NCBI GenBank assembly: GCA_964503145.1
Contig: CAZCYV010000005.1
Coordinates: forward strand, 124,001-188,000
Direction of reading: 5' to 3'
Origin: RBG-16-57-11 sp964503145
GTDB taxonomy: Bacteria > Chloroflexota > Anaerolineae > Anaerolineales > UBA4823
DNA: 64,000 nt
Shown piece by piece: positions 34,165 to 42,829 of this stretch. The first letter of the stretch is position 1. Each line of letters opens with the position of its first letter. The notes under the pieces were generated by a model that was given only the letters and a program-made list of their open reading frames with translations, was not told where the DNA came from and did no database searches. The position numbers and the translations under genes were made by a program.

Positions 34165-35442
34165 ATGAACGAGCAGATCGACGAATCGCAAATCGAGCGA
34201 GCTTACGCTCTGGCGCGCGAGCGCTACGCGGCGATTGGTGTGGACGCCGACCGAGCGTTAGACAGGCTGTCCAGGGTTTCGCTCAGCCTGCATTGCTGGC
34301 AAGGCGACGATGTCGGCGGTTTTGAGTCTCCGGGAGGCGAGCTTGGCGGAGGGTTGGCTGCCACTGGGAATTATCCCGGAAAGGCGCGCAACGCAGACGA
34401 ATTGCGCAGCGACCTGGACCAGGCTTATCGTTTGATCCCTGGCCGGCATCGCTTGAATCTGCATGCGATCTACGCCGAGACCGGCGGCGTCAAGGTGGAG
34501 CGAGATGCTTTGCGCCCGGAGCATTTTGCGCGCTGGGTGGATTGGGCGCGACAAAATGGACATGGATTGGATTTCAACCCTACGCTGTTTTCACATCCGC
34601 TGGCAGAGAGTGGCTTCACATTGTCCAGTCAGGACCCCGGCATCCGACGTTTTTGGATCGATCATTGCCTGGCCTGTCGGGAAATTGGGGCTTATTTCGG
34701 GAGAGAGCTGGGGACAGCCTGCGTGACCAACATCTGGATACCGGATGGCTACAAGGACTCCCCCGCCGACCGCTCCACGCCGCGTCGTTTGTTGAAGGAA
34801 TCGCTGGATGCCATCCTGGCGCAGCCGATCGACCGGCGTTACAACCTGGATTCGGTTGAGCCAAAATTGTTTGGTATCGGCTCGGAGAGCTACGTGACCG
34901 GCTCCATGGAGTTCTACCTGAGTTATGCGGTTATGAATCGTATCTTGCTATGCCTGGACGCAGGGCATTTTCATCCCACCGAGGGCATTGCAGATAAGCT
35001 GTCTTCCATCCTGATATTCCTGGACGAGGTGTTGCTGCATGTCAGCCGCGGGGTGCGCTGGGATAGCGACCATGTGGTGACGATGACCGATGAATTGCAG
35101 GCGATTGCGCAGGAGATCGTGCGCGGCGATTATCTGGAGCGTGTGCATATCGGCCTGGATTACTTCGATGCCAGCATCAACCGCGTCGCGGCCTGGGTGA
35201 TCGGCTCACGCAACACGCTCAAGGCGTTGCTGATGGCGCTGCTGGAGCCGATCGATCGACTGCGCGATCTGGAGCGCGCCGGCGATTTCACGGCTCGTCT
35301 GGCATGGATGGAAGAACAAAAGAGCCTACCATTTGGAGCGGTCTGGGACTATTATTGCTTGCAGCAGGGCGCGCCGGTTGGCGCGGCCTGGCTGGATGAG
35401 GTGCGGACATACGAGCGCAATGTGCTTTTGCTCCGCAGTTGA
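34165..35442 (+). CDS. rhaA: L-rhamnose isomerase
   Basis: A 425-residue enzyme that interconverts L-rhamnose and L-rhamnulose. Family blocks are clear: VSLSLHCWQGDDVGGFE near residue 38, RLNLHAIYAE, LDFNPTLFSHPLAE, NIWIPDGYKDSPADR, LCLDAGHFHPTE with metal ligands, and HIGLDYFDASINRVAAW. GAAAGGTCTCT precedes the ATG. It follows rhaD by 9 bases. A gap of 104 bases then separates it from the AOR gene, which has its own ribosome site; a terminator in that gap is not evident, so read-through is likely. Confidence 0.95.
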   Translation: MNEQIDESQIERAYALARERYAAIGVDADRALDRLSRVSLSLHCWQGDDVGGFESPGGELGGGLAATGNYPGKARNADELRSDLDQAYRLIPGRHRLNLHAIYAETGGVKVERDALRPEHFARWVDWARQNGHGLDFNPTLFSHPLAESGFTLSSQDPGIRRFWIDHCLACREIGAYFGRELGTACVTNIWIPDGYKDSPADRSTPRRLLKESLDAILAQPIDRRYNLDSVEPKLFGIGSESYVTGSMEFYLSYAVMNRILLCLDAGHFHPTEGIADKLSSILIFLDEVLLHVSRGVRWDSDHVVTMTDELQAIAQEIVRGDYLERVHIGLDYFDASINRVAAWVIGSRNTLKALLMALLEPIDRLRDLERAGDFTARLAWMEEQKSLPFGAVWDYYCLQQGAPVGAAWLDEVRTYERNVLLLRS

Positions 35443-35546
35443 TCTGTTCTGCTAGGATAAAATCTAGCTTTTGGAGTGTCAGGTCTGGTCTTTGCACGCG
35501 GCGATGACGACCGCGCCCTGACCAAACATGATCAGGAGGTGAATTA

Positions 35547-37337
35547 ATGCAAGGTTGGGCTGGGAAAGTGCTGGATATCGATTTGACGAGCGGCGCCATT
35601 CGAAGTTATCCTTTGGACATGGAAATGGCGCGTCAATATCTCGGCGGACGCGGGCTGGGAGCGCGCCTGTTGTGGGATCTGGTCGGTCCGGAAGTCGATC
35701 CGCTCGCGCCGGAAAACGTTTTGATCTTCGCCGCAGGTCCATTGACCGCCACCGGTTATCAGACCAGCAACCGTTTCTCGGTGAGCACTAAAAGCCCGCT
35801 CACCGGCACGGTGCTGGACGCCAACTCCGGCGGTTATTGGGGGATGCAGTTCAAGAAGGCTGGATGGGATGTGCTGATCGTGCGCGGCAAGGCCGAAAAG
35901 CCGGTGTGGATCGAGATCAAGATGGATCAGGTCACCCTGCATGACGCCTCTGCGTTGTGGGGCAAACGCGTGCGCGAGACCACCCGACTGCTGGGCCAGA
36001 ATGACAACAAACGCAACGTGTTGTGCGTCGGTCCGGCTGGGGAGAATCTGGTTCGCATAGCGGCGATCATGAACGACGGCGAACGGTCGCTAGCGCGCGG
36101 CGGCCCGGGCGCGGTGATGGGCAGCAAGAATCTGAAGGCTATCGTGGTCGAGGGCAAAACCCGGCCGGAGATCGTGGATGAGGAGCTGTTCAAGTTTCTG
36201 CTTTACGAGTCGCGCAAGCTTCTGCGCGCCAGCCCGCTCACCAGCCAGGCTTTGCCGGAATTTGGCACTTCGGTGGTGATGAATATCGTCAACGCCATAG
36301 GCGCATTGCCCACGCGCAACTTCCAGCAAGCACAGTTCGAGGATGCCGAGGAGATCTCGGGCGAGGCATTGACCGATAACTATCTGGTAAAGAACGCCTC
36401 TTGCTGGGCCTGCCCGATCGGTTGCACGCGGGTCAGCAAGACCGATAAGGTGGAAGGGGAAGGCCCGGAATACGAGACCACCTGGGCGTTCGGGGCGGCG
36501 TGCGGCATCAACGACCTGGCGGCGATCATCGAAGCCAACGCTATCGCCAACGATCTGGGGATCGATACCATCTCTGCTGGCGCAACGCTTGCTTGCGCGA
36601 TGGAATTGACCGAAAAGGGTTATCTGGACTCCGATCTGCGCTTTGGTCGGGCTGATTTGCTCGCTCCCACCCTGGAGGATATCGGCTATCGTCGCGGGTT
36701 AGGCGATGAGTTGGCGGAGGGCAGCCTGCGTTTTGCCAGCCGCTACGGCCATCCGGAGCTGTCGATGAGCGTTAAAGGTCTGGAGATGCCCGCTTATGAC
36801 CCGCGCGGCATGCAGGGCCAGGGCCTGCTTTACGCCACTTCGAACCGCGGCGCGTGCCACATGCGCGGCAATATGCTGGGCCTGGAGGTGCTTGGCCTGC
36901 CCAAACTGATCGATCGTTTTCAGGTGCAGGGCAAGTCCAGCTTCGTGATCTTGCACCAGAACGCCATGGCGGCGATCGATTCGCTGGTCATTTGCAAGTT
37001 CACCAACATGGGCGTGGCGGAAGAGTATTTCGCCCGAACCCTGACCGCGGTCACCGGCGTGCCGTTTTCTACCGGCGACCTGATCCGCGCCGGGGAGCGG
37101 GTGTGGAATCTGGAACGGCTGTATAACCTGCGCGAAGGTTTCACCCGTGCGGATGACACATTGCCGGCGCGCTTGCTGGAAGAACCAGTACCTGAGGGGC
37201 CGAGCAAGGGCTGGGTGAGCCGGCTCGAGCCGATGCTCAAGGAGTACTATCGGGCGCGCGGTTGGGACGAGAACGGTGTTCCGAAACCGGCGAAGCTGGC
37301 CGAACTGGAGCTGGCAGAATTGACGGAGAGGGTGTGA
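35547..37337 (+). CDS. Aldehyde:ferredoxin oxidoreductase (tungsten pterin enzyme)
   Basis: A 596-residue AOR-family enzyme that oxidises aldehydes to acids with ferredoxin as acceptor, using a tungsto-bispterin and one [4Fe-4S] cluster. The cluster cysteines are visible as CWACPIGC (C-x2-C-x3-C, near residue 288) and a fourth in LVICKFT near residue 480. Pterin-binding blocks include GGRGLGARLLWD, GERSLARGGPGAVMGSKNLKAI, NDLGIDTISAGATLA and YDPRGMQGQGLLYATSNRGACH. ATCAGGAGGTG precedes the ATG. The next aldolase gene overlaps its stop. Location behind the deoxyhexose genes makes L-lactaldehyde a plausible substrate, unproven. Confidence 0.93.
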   Translation: MQGWAGKVLDIDLTSGAIRSYPLDMEMARQYLGGRGLGARLLWDLVGPEVDPLAPENVLIFAAGPLTATGYQTSNRFSVSTKSPLTGTVLDANSGGYWGMQFKKAGWDVLIVRGKAEKPVWIEIKMDQVTLHDASALWGKRVRETTRLLGQNDNKRNVLCVGPAGENLVRIAAIMNDGERSLARGGPGAVMGSKNLKAIVVEGKTRPEIVDEELFKFLLYESRKLLRASPLTSQALPEFGTSVVMNIVNAIGALPTRNFQQAQFEDAEEISGEALTDNYLVKNASCWACPIGCTRVSKTDKVEGEGPEYETTWAFGAACGINDLAAIIEANAIANDLGIDTISAGATLACAMELTEKGYLDSDLRFGRADLLAPTLEDIGYRRGLGDELAEGSLRFASRYGHPELSMSVKGLEMPAYDPRGMQGQGLLYATSNRGACHMRGNMLGLEVLGLPKLIDRFQVQGKSSFVILHQNAMAAIDSLVICKFTNMGVAEEYFARTLTAVTGVPFSTGDLIRAGERVWNLERLYNLREGFTRADDTLPARLLEEPVPEGPSKGWVSRLEPMLKEYYRARGWDENGVPKPAKLAELELAELTERV

Positions 37338-37948
37338 TGATAGACGAGCGACTTTATGAGATTTTTCGTGAGATCGGTCGCGATCTGTACACGGCGAACA
37401 TGGTCTCTTCGCATGGCGGCAACCTGAGCATGCGCCTGGGCGATCGGATTGTCATCAAACGCCGCGGGGCGATGTTGGGCAATCTCAAGCCGCATGACCT
37501 GATCGAGACCGGCCTGGAGAAGAACGACAGCGGCGTAGCTCTGGCTTCGACCGAGTTGATTGTCCATCGGCAGATCTACAAGCAAACCCCGGCGCTGGCG
37601 ATCTGCCACTGTCACCCTCGCACTGCGATTGCCTTGTCGCTTTCGCGCGAGGAGATCGTGCCGATCGATAACGAGGGCTCGTACCTGCTCAAGAAAGTGC
37701 CGGTCATTTGGGAGGAGTTTGCTTCCGGCACTCCGGAGATGGCCAATAAGCTGGCCAACGCGCTGCAAAAATACAAGATCGTGATGTTGCGCGGCCATGG
37801 CAGCTTTGCCATTGGGCAAACGCTGGATGAGGCGTTCTTCTGGTCGTCCACTCTGGAGGAGGCCTGCCAGATCATCCTGGCGGCCAAAGCGATCAACGAA
37901 CCGTTCATCGAATACCGCAAGATGAGCGACAGCTATAACAAGTGGTGA
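37337..37948 (+). CDS. Class II aldolase, FucA-like
   Basis: A 203-residue class II aldolase/adducin-fold enzyme. Zinc and catalytic residues align with E. coli fuculose-phosphate aldolase: SSHGGNLSMRL, the glutamate in ALASTELIVHR, two histidines in ICHCHPRTAIA and the third in LRGHGSFAIG. The start at ATG 37337 overlaps the AOR stop in TGATG; a longer frame to 37262 has no ribosome site. Possible reactions are cleavage of L-fuculose-1-phosphate or of a 5-deoxypentulose phosphate, both giving DHAP plus an aldehyde. With fucI present, fuculose phosphate is the simpler idea. Confidence 0.88.
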   Translation: MIDERLYEIFREIGRDLYTANMVSSHGGNLSMRLGDRIVIKRRGAMLGNLKPHDLIETGLEKNDSGVALASTELIVHRQIYKQTPALAICHCHPRTAIALSLSREEIVPIDNEGSYLLKKVPVIWEEFASGTPEMANKLANALQKYKIVMLRGHGSFAIGQTLDEAFFWSSTLEEACQIILAAKAINEPFIEYRKMSDSYNKW

Positions 37949-37968
37949 TTGTGGGACGCTTTTGCCTG

Positions 37969-38010
37969 CACGGCGCGTTGTCGCATGGTTCAATGCGGCA
38001 ACGCGCCGTG
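37969..38010. terminator. Long hairpin between convergent operons
   Basis: CACGGCGCGTTG (37969-37980) pairs exactly with CAACGCGCCGTG (37999-38010), and the inner GCAT/ATGC bases extend the stem. It lies between the aldolase stop and the agmatine deiminase stop. No T run follows on either strand, so it may be a weak terminator or an mRNA end-stabilising structure. Confidence 0.6.
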
Positions 38011-38014
38011 TGGT

Positions 38015-39112
38015 TCATCTACCCCGAGGCTGCTGCTGGGTGATGCAGTGGATGTTTCCGCCGCCTAGCAATATCTCGCGCGCGTATATGCCCATCACCT
38101 GACGCTCGGGCATCAGGCTTTGTAGCTTTTCCAGAGCCGGAGTATCGTTGGGATCGCCAAAAGTGGGCACGATGGCGCCATCATTACAGAAATAGAAATT
38201 GATGTAGGAAGCGGCCAGGCGGTCGCCAACCTGGCGCGGCAATGTGCCCTCGACAATATCCACGCCTTCGGCTTCTTCCGCGCTGAGCAGGACTGGCTGG
38301 GGTTGATGGATCTTGTGCACTTCGAGTTGGCGGCCGCGGGCGTCGGTGGCCGATTTGAGATAGTCATAGGCTTCAGCCGATCGCTCGTACTGCGGGTCGG
38401 AGCGATCGTCGGTCCAGGTCAGGGCTACCACGCCGGGTCGGATGAAGCAGGCCAGATTGTCCACATGCCCACTGGTCTCGTCTCGAAAGACGCCGCGCGG
38501 AATCCAGAGAACTTTTTCGACGTTCAGATATTCTCTCAGGTGAGCTTCGATTTCGTCCTTAGACAGGTTGGGGTTGCGGCCAGGGCTGAGCAGGCATTCT
38601 GCGGTCGTCAGGCAGGTTCCCTGCCCATCCACGTGGATCGAACCGCCTTCCAGCACGATGGGGGCTTTGTAGCGGTCGAGGCGTTCGATCTCCAGCACCT
38701 TCTGGGCGACTGCGGCGTCTAAATCCCAGGGGAAGTACAGGCCATGGGTCAGCCCGCCCCAGGCGTTGAAGATCCAATCTACGCCCCGCACGTCGCCGCG
38801 GTCATTGACTACAAAGGTCGGGCCGCAATCGCGCATCCAGGCGTCGTTGTTGGCGATTTCAACCACGCGCACCTCGGACGGAAGCACACGCCTGGCATTG
38901 GCATACTGATCGGGGTTGACGCCGACTGTGACCGGCTCAAAACGGGCGATGGCGCTGGCGACGGCGGCAAAAGCCTTCTGCGCCGGCTTGCCGCCCAACC
39001 GCCAGTTATCCGGGCGCTGCGGCCAGAGCATCCAGGTGCCGGCGTGCGGCTCGAACTCGCCGGGCATGTGGAAGCCATCTTTACGTGGCGTAGAACTGAG
39101 GGTATGGGCCAT
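38015..39112 (-). CDS. aguA: Agmatine deiminase
   Basis: A 365-residue enzyme of the peptidylarginine/agmatine deiminase family, hydrolysing agmatine to N-carbamoylputrescine and ammonia. Diagnostic blocks are MPGEFEPHAGTWMLWPQRPDNW, EIANNDAWMRDCGPTFVV, LEGGSIHVDGQGTCLTT, FRDETSGHVDNLACF and the catalytic cysteine in GGGNIHCITQQQP. The length is normal. It is downstream of the carbamoyltransferase gene with a 51-base gap, so the two form the agmatine deiminase pathway. The stop lies against the hairpin at 37969-38010. Confidence 0.94.
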   Translation of the reverse strand: MAHTLSSTPRKDGFHMPGEFEPHAGTWMLWPQRPDNWRLGGKPAQKAFAAVASAIARFEPVTVGVNPDQYANARRVLPSEVRVVEIANNDAWMRDCGPTFVVNDRGDVRGVDWIFNAWGGLTHGLYFPWDLDAAVAQKVLEIERLDRYKAPIVLEGGSIHVDGQGTCLTTAECLLSPGRNPNLSKDEIEAHLREYLNVEKVLWIPRGVFRDETSGHVDNLACFIRPGVVALTWTDDRSDPQYERSAEAYDYLKSATDARGRQLEVHKIHQPQPVLLSAEEAEGVDIVEGTLPRQVGDRLAASYINFYFCNDGAIVPTFGDPNDTPALEKLQSLMPERQVMGIYAREILLGGGNIHCITQQQPRGR

Positions 39113-39163
39113 GTGATCACTCCGTTGTTGGGCGAGACGCTTTTAAAATCGCACCTGAAAGGC

Positions 39164-40177
39164 CTATCTCAACTCAGCCAGATACGTCTCGATCCGGCCT
39201 TTGTGGTATGCCTTTTGCTCTTCGCTGGGTCGAGAGAGACGAGGGTAGAGCAGGTAAACCAGCAACCCCTTTTCGGTGTGTAGGCGGTTCTCGGATTGGT
39301 CGAAGATGATCGAGCGGGGATGGTCCATCACCTCATCGGTCGCTTCGACGCCACGCGAGGCGGGCAGACAGTGCATGAACTTACAGTGAGAGGGGGCTTT
39401 GTTGAACAACTCCAGGTTTACCTGGTAAGCTGGCATGAAGGCAGCGCGCCGCTCGGGGATCTGATCTTCCTGGCCCACCCACCACCACAAATCGGTATAG
39501 ATGAAATCGGCGTCCTGCACAGCCGCAATTGGATCTTCGGTGATGGTGACGGAACCGCCGGATTCTGCGCAGTTGGCCTGTGCCATTTGCAGCCATTCGG
39601 CCGGCGGCTGGTATTTCTTCGGCGCCGCATGGGTGAAATGCATCCCCAGGCGGGTGCAGATCAGCATCAGGGAGGATAGGACATTGGTCGCGTCTCCAAT
39701 GAACGTCACGTTCAGTTCTTCGAGGGTCTTTCCTGGGGGCATGTGCTCGATCATCGTCAACACATCACACACCACTTGAGTGGGGTGATTGTAATCGGTC
39801 AGGCCATTGATGACGGGCACATCGGCGTGTTGCGCCAGGCCCAGGATCGTCTCGTGCTTCAGCGTGCGGGCCATGATGATGTCGCACATCCGCGAGAGCA
39901 CCTTGGCCGTGTCGTAGAGCGACTCGCGCACGCCCAGATGAATTTCGCCGGGTTTGAGATACAAGGCGTGTCCGCCCAGTTCGGTCATGGCGACTTCAAA
40001 GGAAACGCGTGTGCGGGTGGAAGGTTCCTCAAAAAGCATCGCCAGGGAGGCGTCCTGGAGCAGCTTGGGAGTGCAGCCCTGCCGGTCGGCGGCCTTGATC
40101 AGGCGGGTCAACTCGATGATCTCGAGCAATTCTGCTTTAGTGAAATCCTGGGTGTCAATAAAATGGCGTAGCGGCAT
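39164..40177 (-). CDS. ptcA: Putrescine carbamoyltransferase
   Basis: A 337-residue carbamoyltransferase. The carbamoyl-phosphate site is EEPSTRTRVSFEVAM, followed by MARTLKHETI, GLTDYNHPTQ and FMHCLPASRG. The ornithine-specific SMG loop of OTC enzymes is not seen. Segments such as CAESGGSVTITEDPIAAV and ADFIYTDLWW resemble Enterococcus putrescine carbamoyltransferase, and the deiminase neighbour supports that choice over OTC. It would turn N-carbamoylputrescine and phosphate into putrescine and carbamoyl phosphate. The start ATG 40175-40177 (MPLRHFIDTQDF) has GGAAGCC upstream; a 22-residue extension to 40243 is unlikely. No carbamate kinase gene is nearby. Confidence 0.87.
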   Translation of the reverse strand: MPLRHFIDTQDFTKAELLEIIELTRLIKAADRQGCTPKLLQDASLAMLFEEPSTRTRVSFEVAMTELGGHALYLKPGEIHLGVRESLYDTAKVLSRMCDIIMARTLKHETILGLAQHADVPVINGLTDYNHPTQVVCDVLTMIEHMPPGKTLEELNVTFIGDATNVLSSLMLICTRLGMHFTHAAPKKYQPPAEWLQMAQANCAESGGSVTITEDPIAAVQDADFIYTDLWWWVGQEDQIPERRAAFMPAYQVNLELFNKAPSHCKFMHCLPASRGVEATDEVMDHPRSIIFDQSENRLHTEKGLLVYLLYPRLSRPSEEQKAYHKGRIETYLAELR

Positions 40178-40492
40178 ATCGGCTTCCCTTTCTGGATATG
40201 TGGTTTGCATCGCTTGAGGCGCCCCTGATGGGCTGTGTGGCACAGTCGGGCCGTATTAGAAACGATTGACGTCCATGATATCAGACCTGGCTCAATCATA
40301 GCAATTCCAGAGAAGAGAAAACAGTGATAAACGTCATGGCTTTGTGTCATCAACTTTGAGGGTGGAACCGACGCTGGTTGTGATCTTTATAATATAATTG
40401 CTCCTTGTGGCCTTCTGAACAAAGCTTTGGAGCAGGGCAGCGCAATCACGAATTAGCAGCCTATCGACTAAAACCCAAAACAAGGTGAAACG
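40178..40492. promoter_or_regulatory. Divergent intergenic region between ptcA and the epimerase-like gene
   Basis: This 315-base gap has no gene. On the plus strand two overlapping -10 hexamers, TATAAT at 40388-40393 and 40393-40398, precede the gene at 40493 by about 100 bases, with a poor -35. On the minus strand a weak pair, TTGCTA then 18 bases then TATCAT, lies near 40280-40309 and could serve ptcA. Nothing else structured was found. Confidence 0.45.
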
Positions 40493-41590
40493 ATGAGAAA
40501 GAGCATGATACATCTTTACGCTGAGCAATTTTCTTCCGCCGAGCGCCCCTTGGTGGAGGCTGAGGGGATTTCCGCCACTGCCTTTCGCTTCGAGAGCGGC
40601 GTGTGTGCGGTGCGGTTGAAGAACGAGCAGGGCGAGCTGGTGATGTTGCCGTTCCAGGGCCAGCAAATCTGGTCGGCGACGTTTGGCGGGCGCCCTTTAG
40701 GGATGACCTCTTTCTTCCCCGAGCCGCGGCCCACGCGGGTTTACCTCGAAACCTACGGCGGCTTCTTGCTGCATTGCGGCGTGACCGCCATGGGCGTACC
40801 TTCGGCGCAAGACGATCACCCGCTGCATGGCGAATTGCCCAATGCGCCGTATCAGAAGGCCTGGCTGGTTGTGGGCGAGGATGAAGGCGGGGAATATATT
40901 GGCCTGGGTGGCCAGTATCATCACATCGTCGCCTTCAATCACAACTATATTGCCGAGCCATTGGTGAAGCTTTACCGCGCTAGCAGCGTGTTCCACATCT
41001 CGATGACCATCGTCAATCTAAAAAGCGCGCCGATGGAATGGATGTATCTGGCGCATATCAACTTCCGCCCGGTAGATTATGGTCGCATGGTCTATTCGGC
41101 TTTGCCGACGCCGGAGCATGTACGCGTGCGCCTGAGCATTCCTTCGCACATCCGCCCTGGCCCTGGCTACGTCGAATTTCTCCACGAATTGAAAGAGCAT
41201 CCTGAGCAGCACCATCTCTTCACCCCGGATAAGGTCTTCGATCCCGAAGTCGTGTTTGCCATTGATTACCTGGCAGACGAGGACGGCTGGGCGCACAGCA
41301 TGCAGGTGCATCCAGATGGCAGCGCTGACTATGTACGCCATTCCCCGGCGATTCTGGACAAGTGCATTCGCTGGATTGTGCGCACGGCAGATCAGCAGGC
41401 TCTAGGCTTTGCCATGCCTGCCACCGCGGAGCCGGAGGGCTACACGGCTGAAAAGGCCAAGGGCAATATCAAGGTAATCCCCGGCGGTGGGAAGGTCTCC
41501 TTCGAGATGGTTGCCGGTTATTTACCGCCCGATGAAGCTCGGGTGATCGAGGCAAAGATCGATCGCATCGTCAGCGCCGCACAGGGGTAA
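40493..41590 (+). CDS. Aldose 1-epimerase-like protein (DUF4432 type)
   Basis: A 365-residue protein with the beta-sandwich pattern of galactose-mutarotase-like proteins. Blocks include FESGVCAVRLKNEQGELVML, PFQGQQIWSATFGGRPLGM, GGFLLHCGVTAMG, HPLHGELPNAPYQ (a likely catalytic histidine) and LAHINFRPVDYGRMVYS. This pattern fits the DUF4432 group, whose members are thought to act on sugars or sugar acids. AACAAGGTGAAACG precedes the ATG. The sugar is unknown. The next gene, a nucleotidyltransferase fusion, has its own -10 at about 41604. Confidence 0.75.
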   Translation: MRKSMIHLYAEQFSSAERPLVEAEGISATAFRFESGVCAVRLKNEQGELVMLPFQGQQIWSATFGGRPLGMTSFFPEPRPTRVYLETYGGFLLHCGVTAMGVPSAQDDHPLHGELPNAPYQKAWLVVGEDEGGEYIGLGGQYHHIVAFNHNYIAEPLVKLYRASSVFHISMTIVNLKSAPMEWMYLAHINFRPVDYGRMVYSALPTPEHVRVRLSIPSHIRPGPGYVEFLHELKEHPEQHHLFTPDKVFDPEVVFAIDYLADEDGWAHSMQVHPDGSADYVRHSPAILDKCIRWIVRTADQQALGFAMPATAEPEGYTAEKAKGNIKVIPGGGKVSFEMVAGYLPPDEARVIEAKIDRIVSAAQG

Positions 41591-41652
41591 AAAATCCCTT
41601 ATAATGGGTGGGCGAAAATCTGACCATAGCATGGGCTGGTGGTAATTGAAGT

Positions 41653-42795
41653 ATGCCAAAAAAAGTTTTCGTCAGCGGATGCTTTGATATGCTCCATAGC
41701 GGGCATGTGGCCTTCTTTCAGGAGGCGGCCAAATTCGGTGACCTATATGTTGCGATTGGCTCAGACCGGACCATATACGAGCTTAAAGGTCGCCCGACGG
41801 TGAACAGCGAGCAGGAAAGGTTGTATATGATCAGCTCGCTGTCCTGCGTAAAGCATGCGTTCATTTCGCAAGGCTCGGGGATGCTGGACTTCGAGAAGGA
41901 ATTGCGGGAGATTCGACCGGATATCTTTATCGTTAACGAGGACGGCAATCTTCTCGAAAAAGAAAAGCTGTGCGCCGAACTGGGGATCGAATACAAGATC
42001 CTCAAACGAGAGCCTTATCCTGGACTATCCCCGCGCTCGACGACTGCGCTGAGGAATCATAATGCCATCCCCTATCGCATCGACTTATGCGGGGGCTGGT
42101 TGGATCAGCCTTTTGTTTCTAAGTATTATCCTGGGCCGGTGTTGACAATCTCGATCCATCCGACGATCGAGTTCAACGAACGCAGCGGTATGGCTACCAG
42201 CACTCGTCGCAAGGCGATCGAACTTTGGGGGCCGCGCCTGCCGGCCGACGACCCGGAGAAGCTGGCGAAAATCCTGTTCGCCTATGATAACCCTCCGGGT
42301 ACACAAGAGGTCTCTGGCTCTCAGGATTCGATCGGCATTGCTATGCCTGGTTTGAACAAAGCTGATTACGCCGGAAAGTACTGGCCGGAAAAGATCACCT
42401 CCGTTCAGGATGAGTCTATCCTGCAATTTATTGAGCAATCGCTGTATCTGATCCCCCTGGGGCCGCGCAGCCCCAATTTTCATGTGTTGCATGGCACACG
42501 AATCGACACTGCCGGCGCAAAGGCGCTCTCGGACGCTGCCGAGAGCTGTTGGCAAGCCATCCTGTCCAAAGATCTGGCAGGGTTTGGGCATTTTGTGCGC
42601 GCTGGTTATGAGGCGCAGATCGCTATGTTCCCAAATATGGTCAGCGACTCGATGCCCGAGCTGATCGACAAATATCGCCAAACCGCTTTGGGCTGGAAGG
42701 TCTCTGGCGCAGGCGGCGGCGGGTATCTTATTCTGGTATCTGAAAAACCCATCGAACACGCGGTGCGGATAATTATCCGCCGCGCCAGCGATTGA
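41653..42795 (+). CDS. Cytidylyltransferase-like domain fused to a GHMP-kinase-like domain
   Basis: A 380-residue two-domain protein. Residues 1 to about 135 form a cytidylyltransferase (TagD/GCT-like) fold: VFVSGCFDMLHSGHVAFFQEA contains the HxGH motif, and LSPRSTTALR fits the late ST motif. Residues about 138-380 resemble GHMP sugar kinases of the heptose-7-phosphate kinase group: IPYRIDLCGGWLDQPFV is motif 1, SGSQDSIGIAMPGLN corresponds to the GKQDQY block, and GWKVSGAGGGGYLIL is motif 3. The ATP motif GLGSSSA is degenerate at best. The next gene encodes a GDP-mannose 3,5-epimerase-like protein, so a sugar-nucleotide role is likely. The true substrate is unknown. Confidence 0.78.
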   Translation: MPKKVFVSGCFDMLHSGHVAFFQEAAKFGDLYVAIGSDRTIYELKGRPTVNSEQERLYMISSLSCVKHAFISQGSGMLDFEKELREIRPDIFIVNEDGNLLEKEKLCAELGIEYKILKREPYPGLSPRSTTALRNHNAIPYRIDLCGGWLDQPFVSKYYPGPVLTISIHPTIEFNERSGMATSTRRKAIELWGPRLPADDPEKLAKILFAYDNPPGTQEVSGSQDSIGIAMPGLNKADYAGKYWPEKITSVQDESILQFIEQSLYLIPLGPRSPNFHVLHGTRIDTAGAKALSDAAESCWQAILSKDLAGFGHFVRAGYEAQIAMFPNMVSDSMPELIDKYRQTALGWKVSGAGGGGYLILVSEKPIEHAVRIIIRRASD

Positions 42796-42829
42796 TGGTT
42801 CAAATTCACATCTGGAGGGAGTTTTCTCA

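Noticed and set aside
39164..40177. Ornithine carbamoyltransferase (argF) for the carbamoyltransferase gene
   Set aside because: The ornithine-binding SMG loop is not visible and the agmatine deiminase neighbour fits putrescine carbamoyltransferase better.
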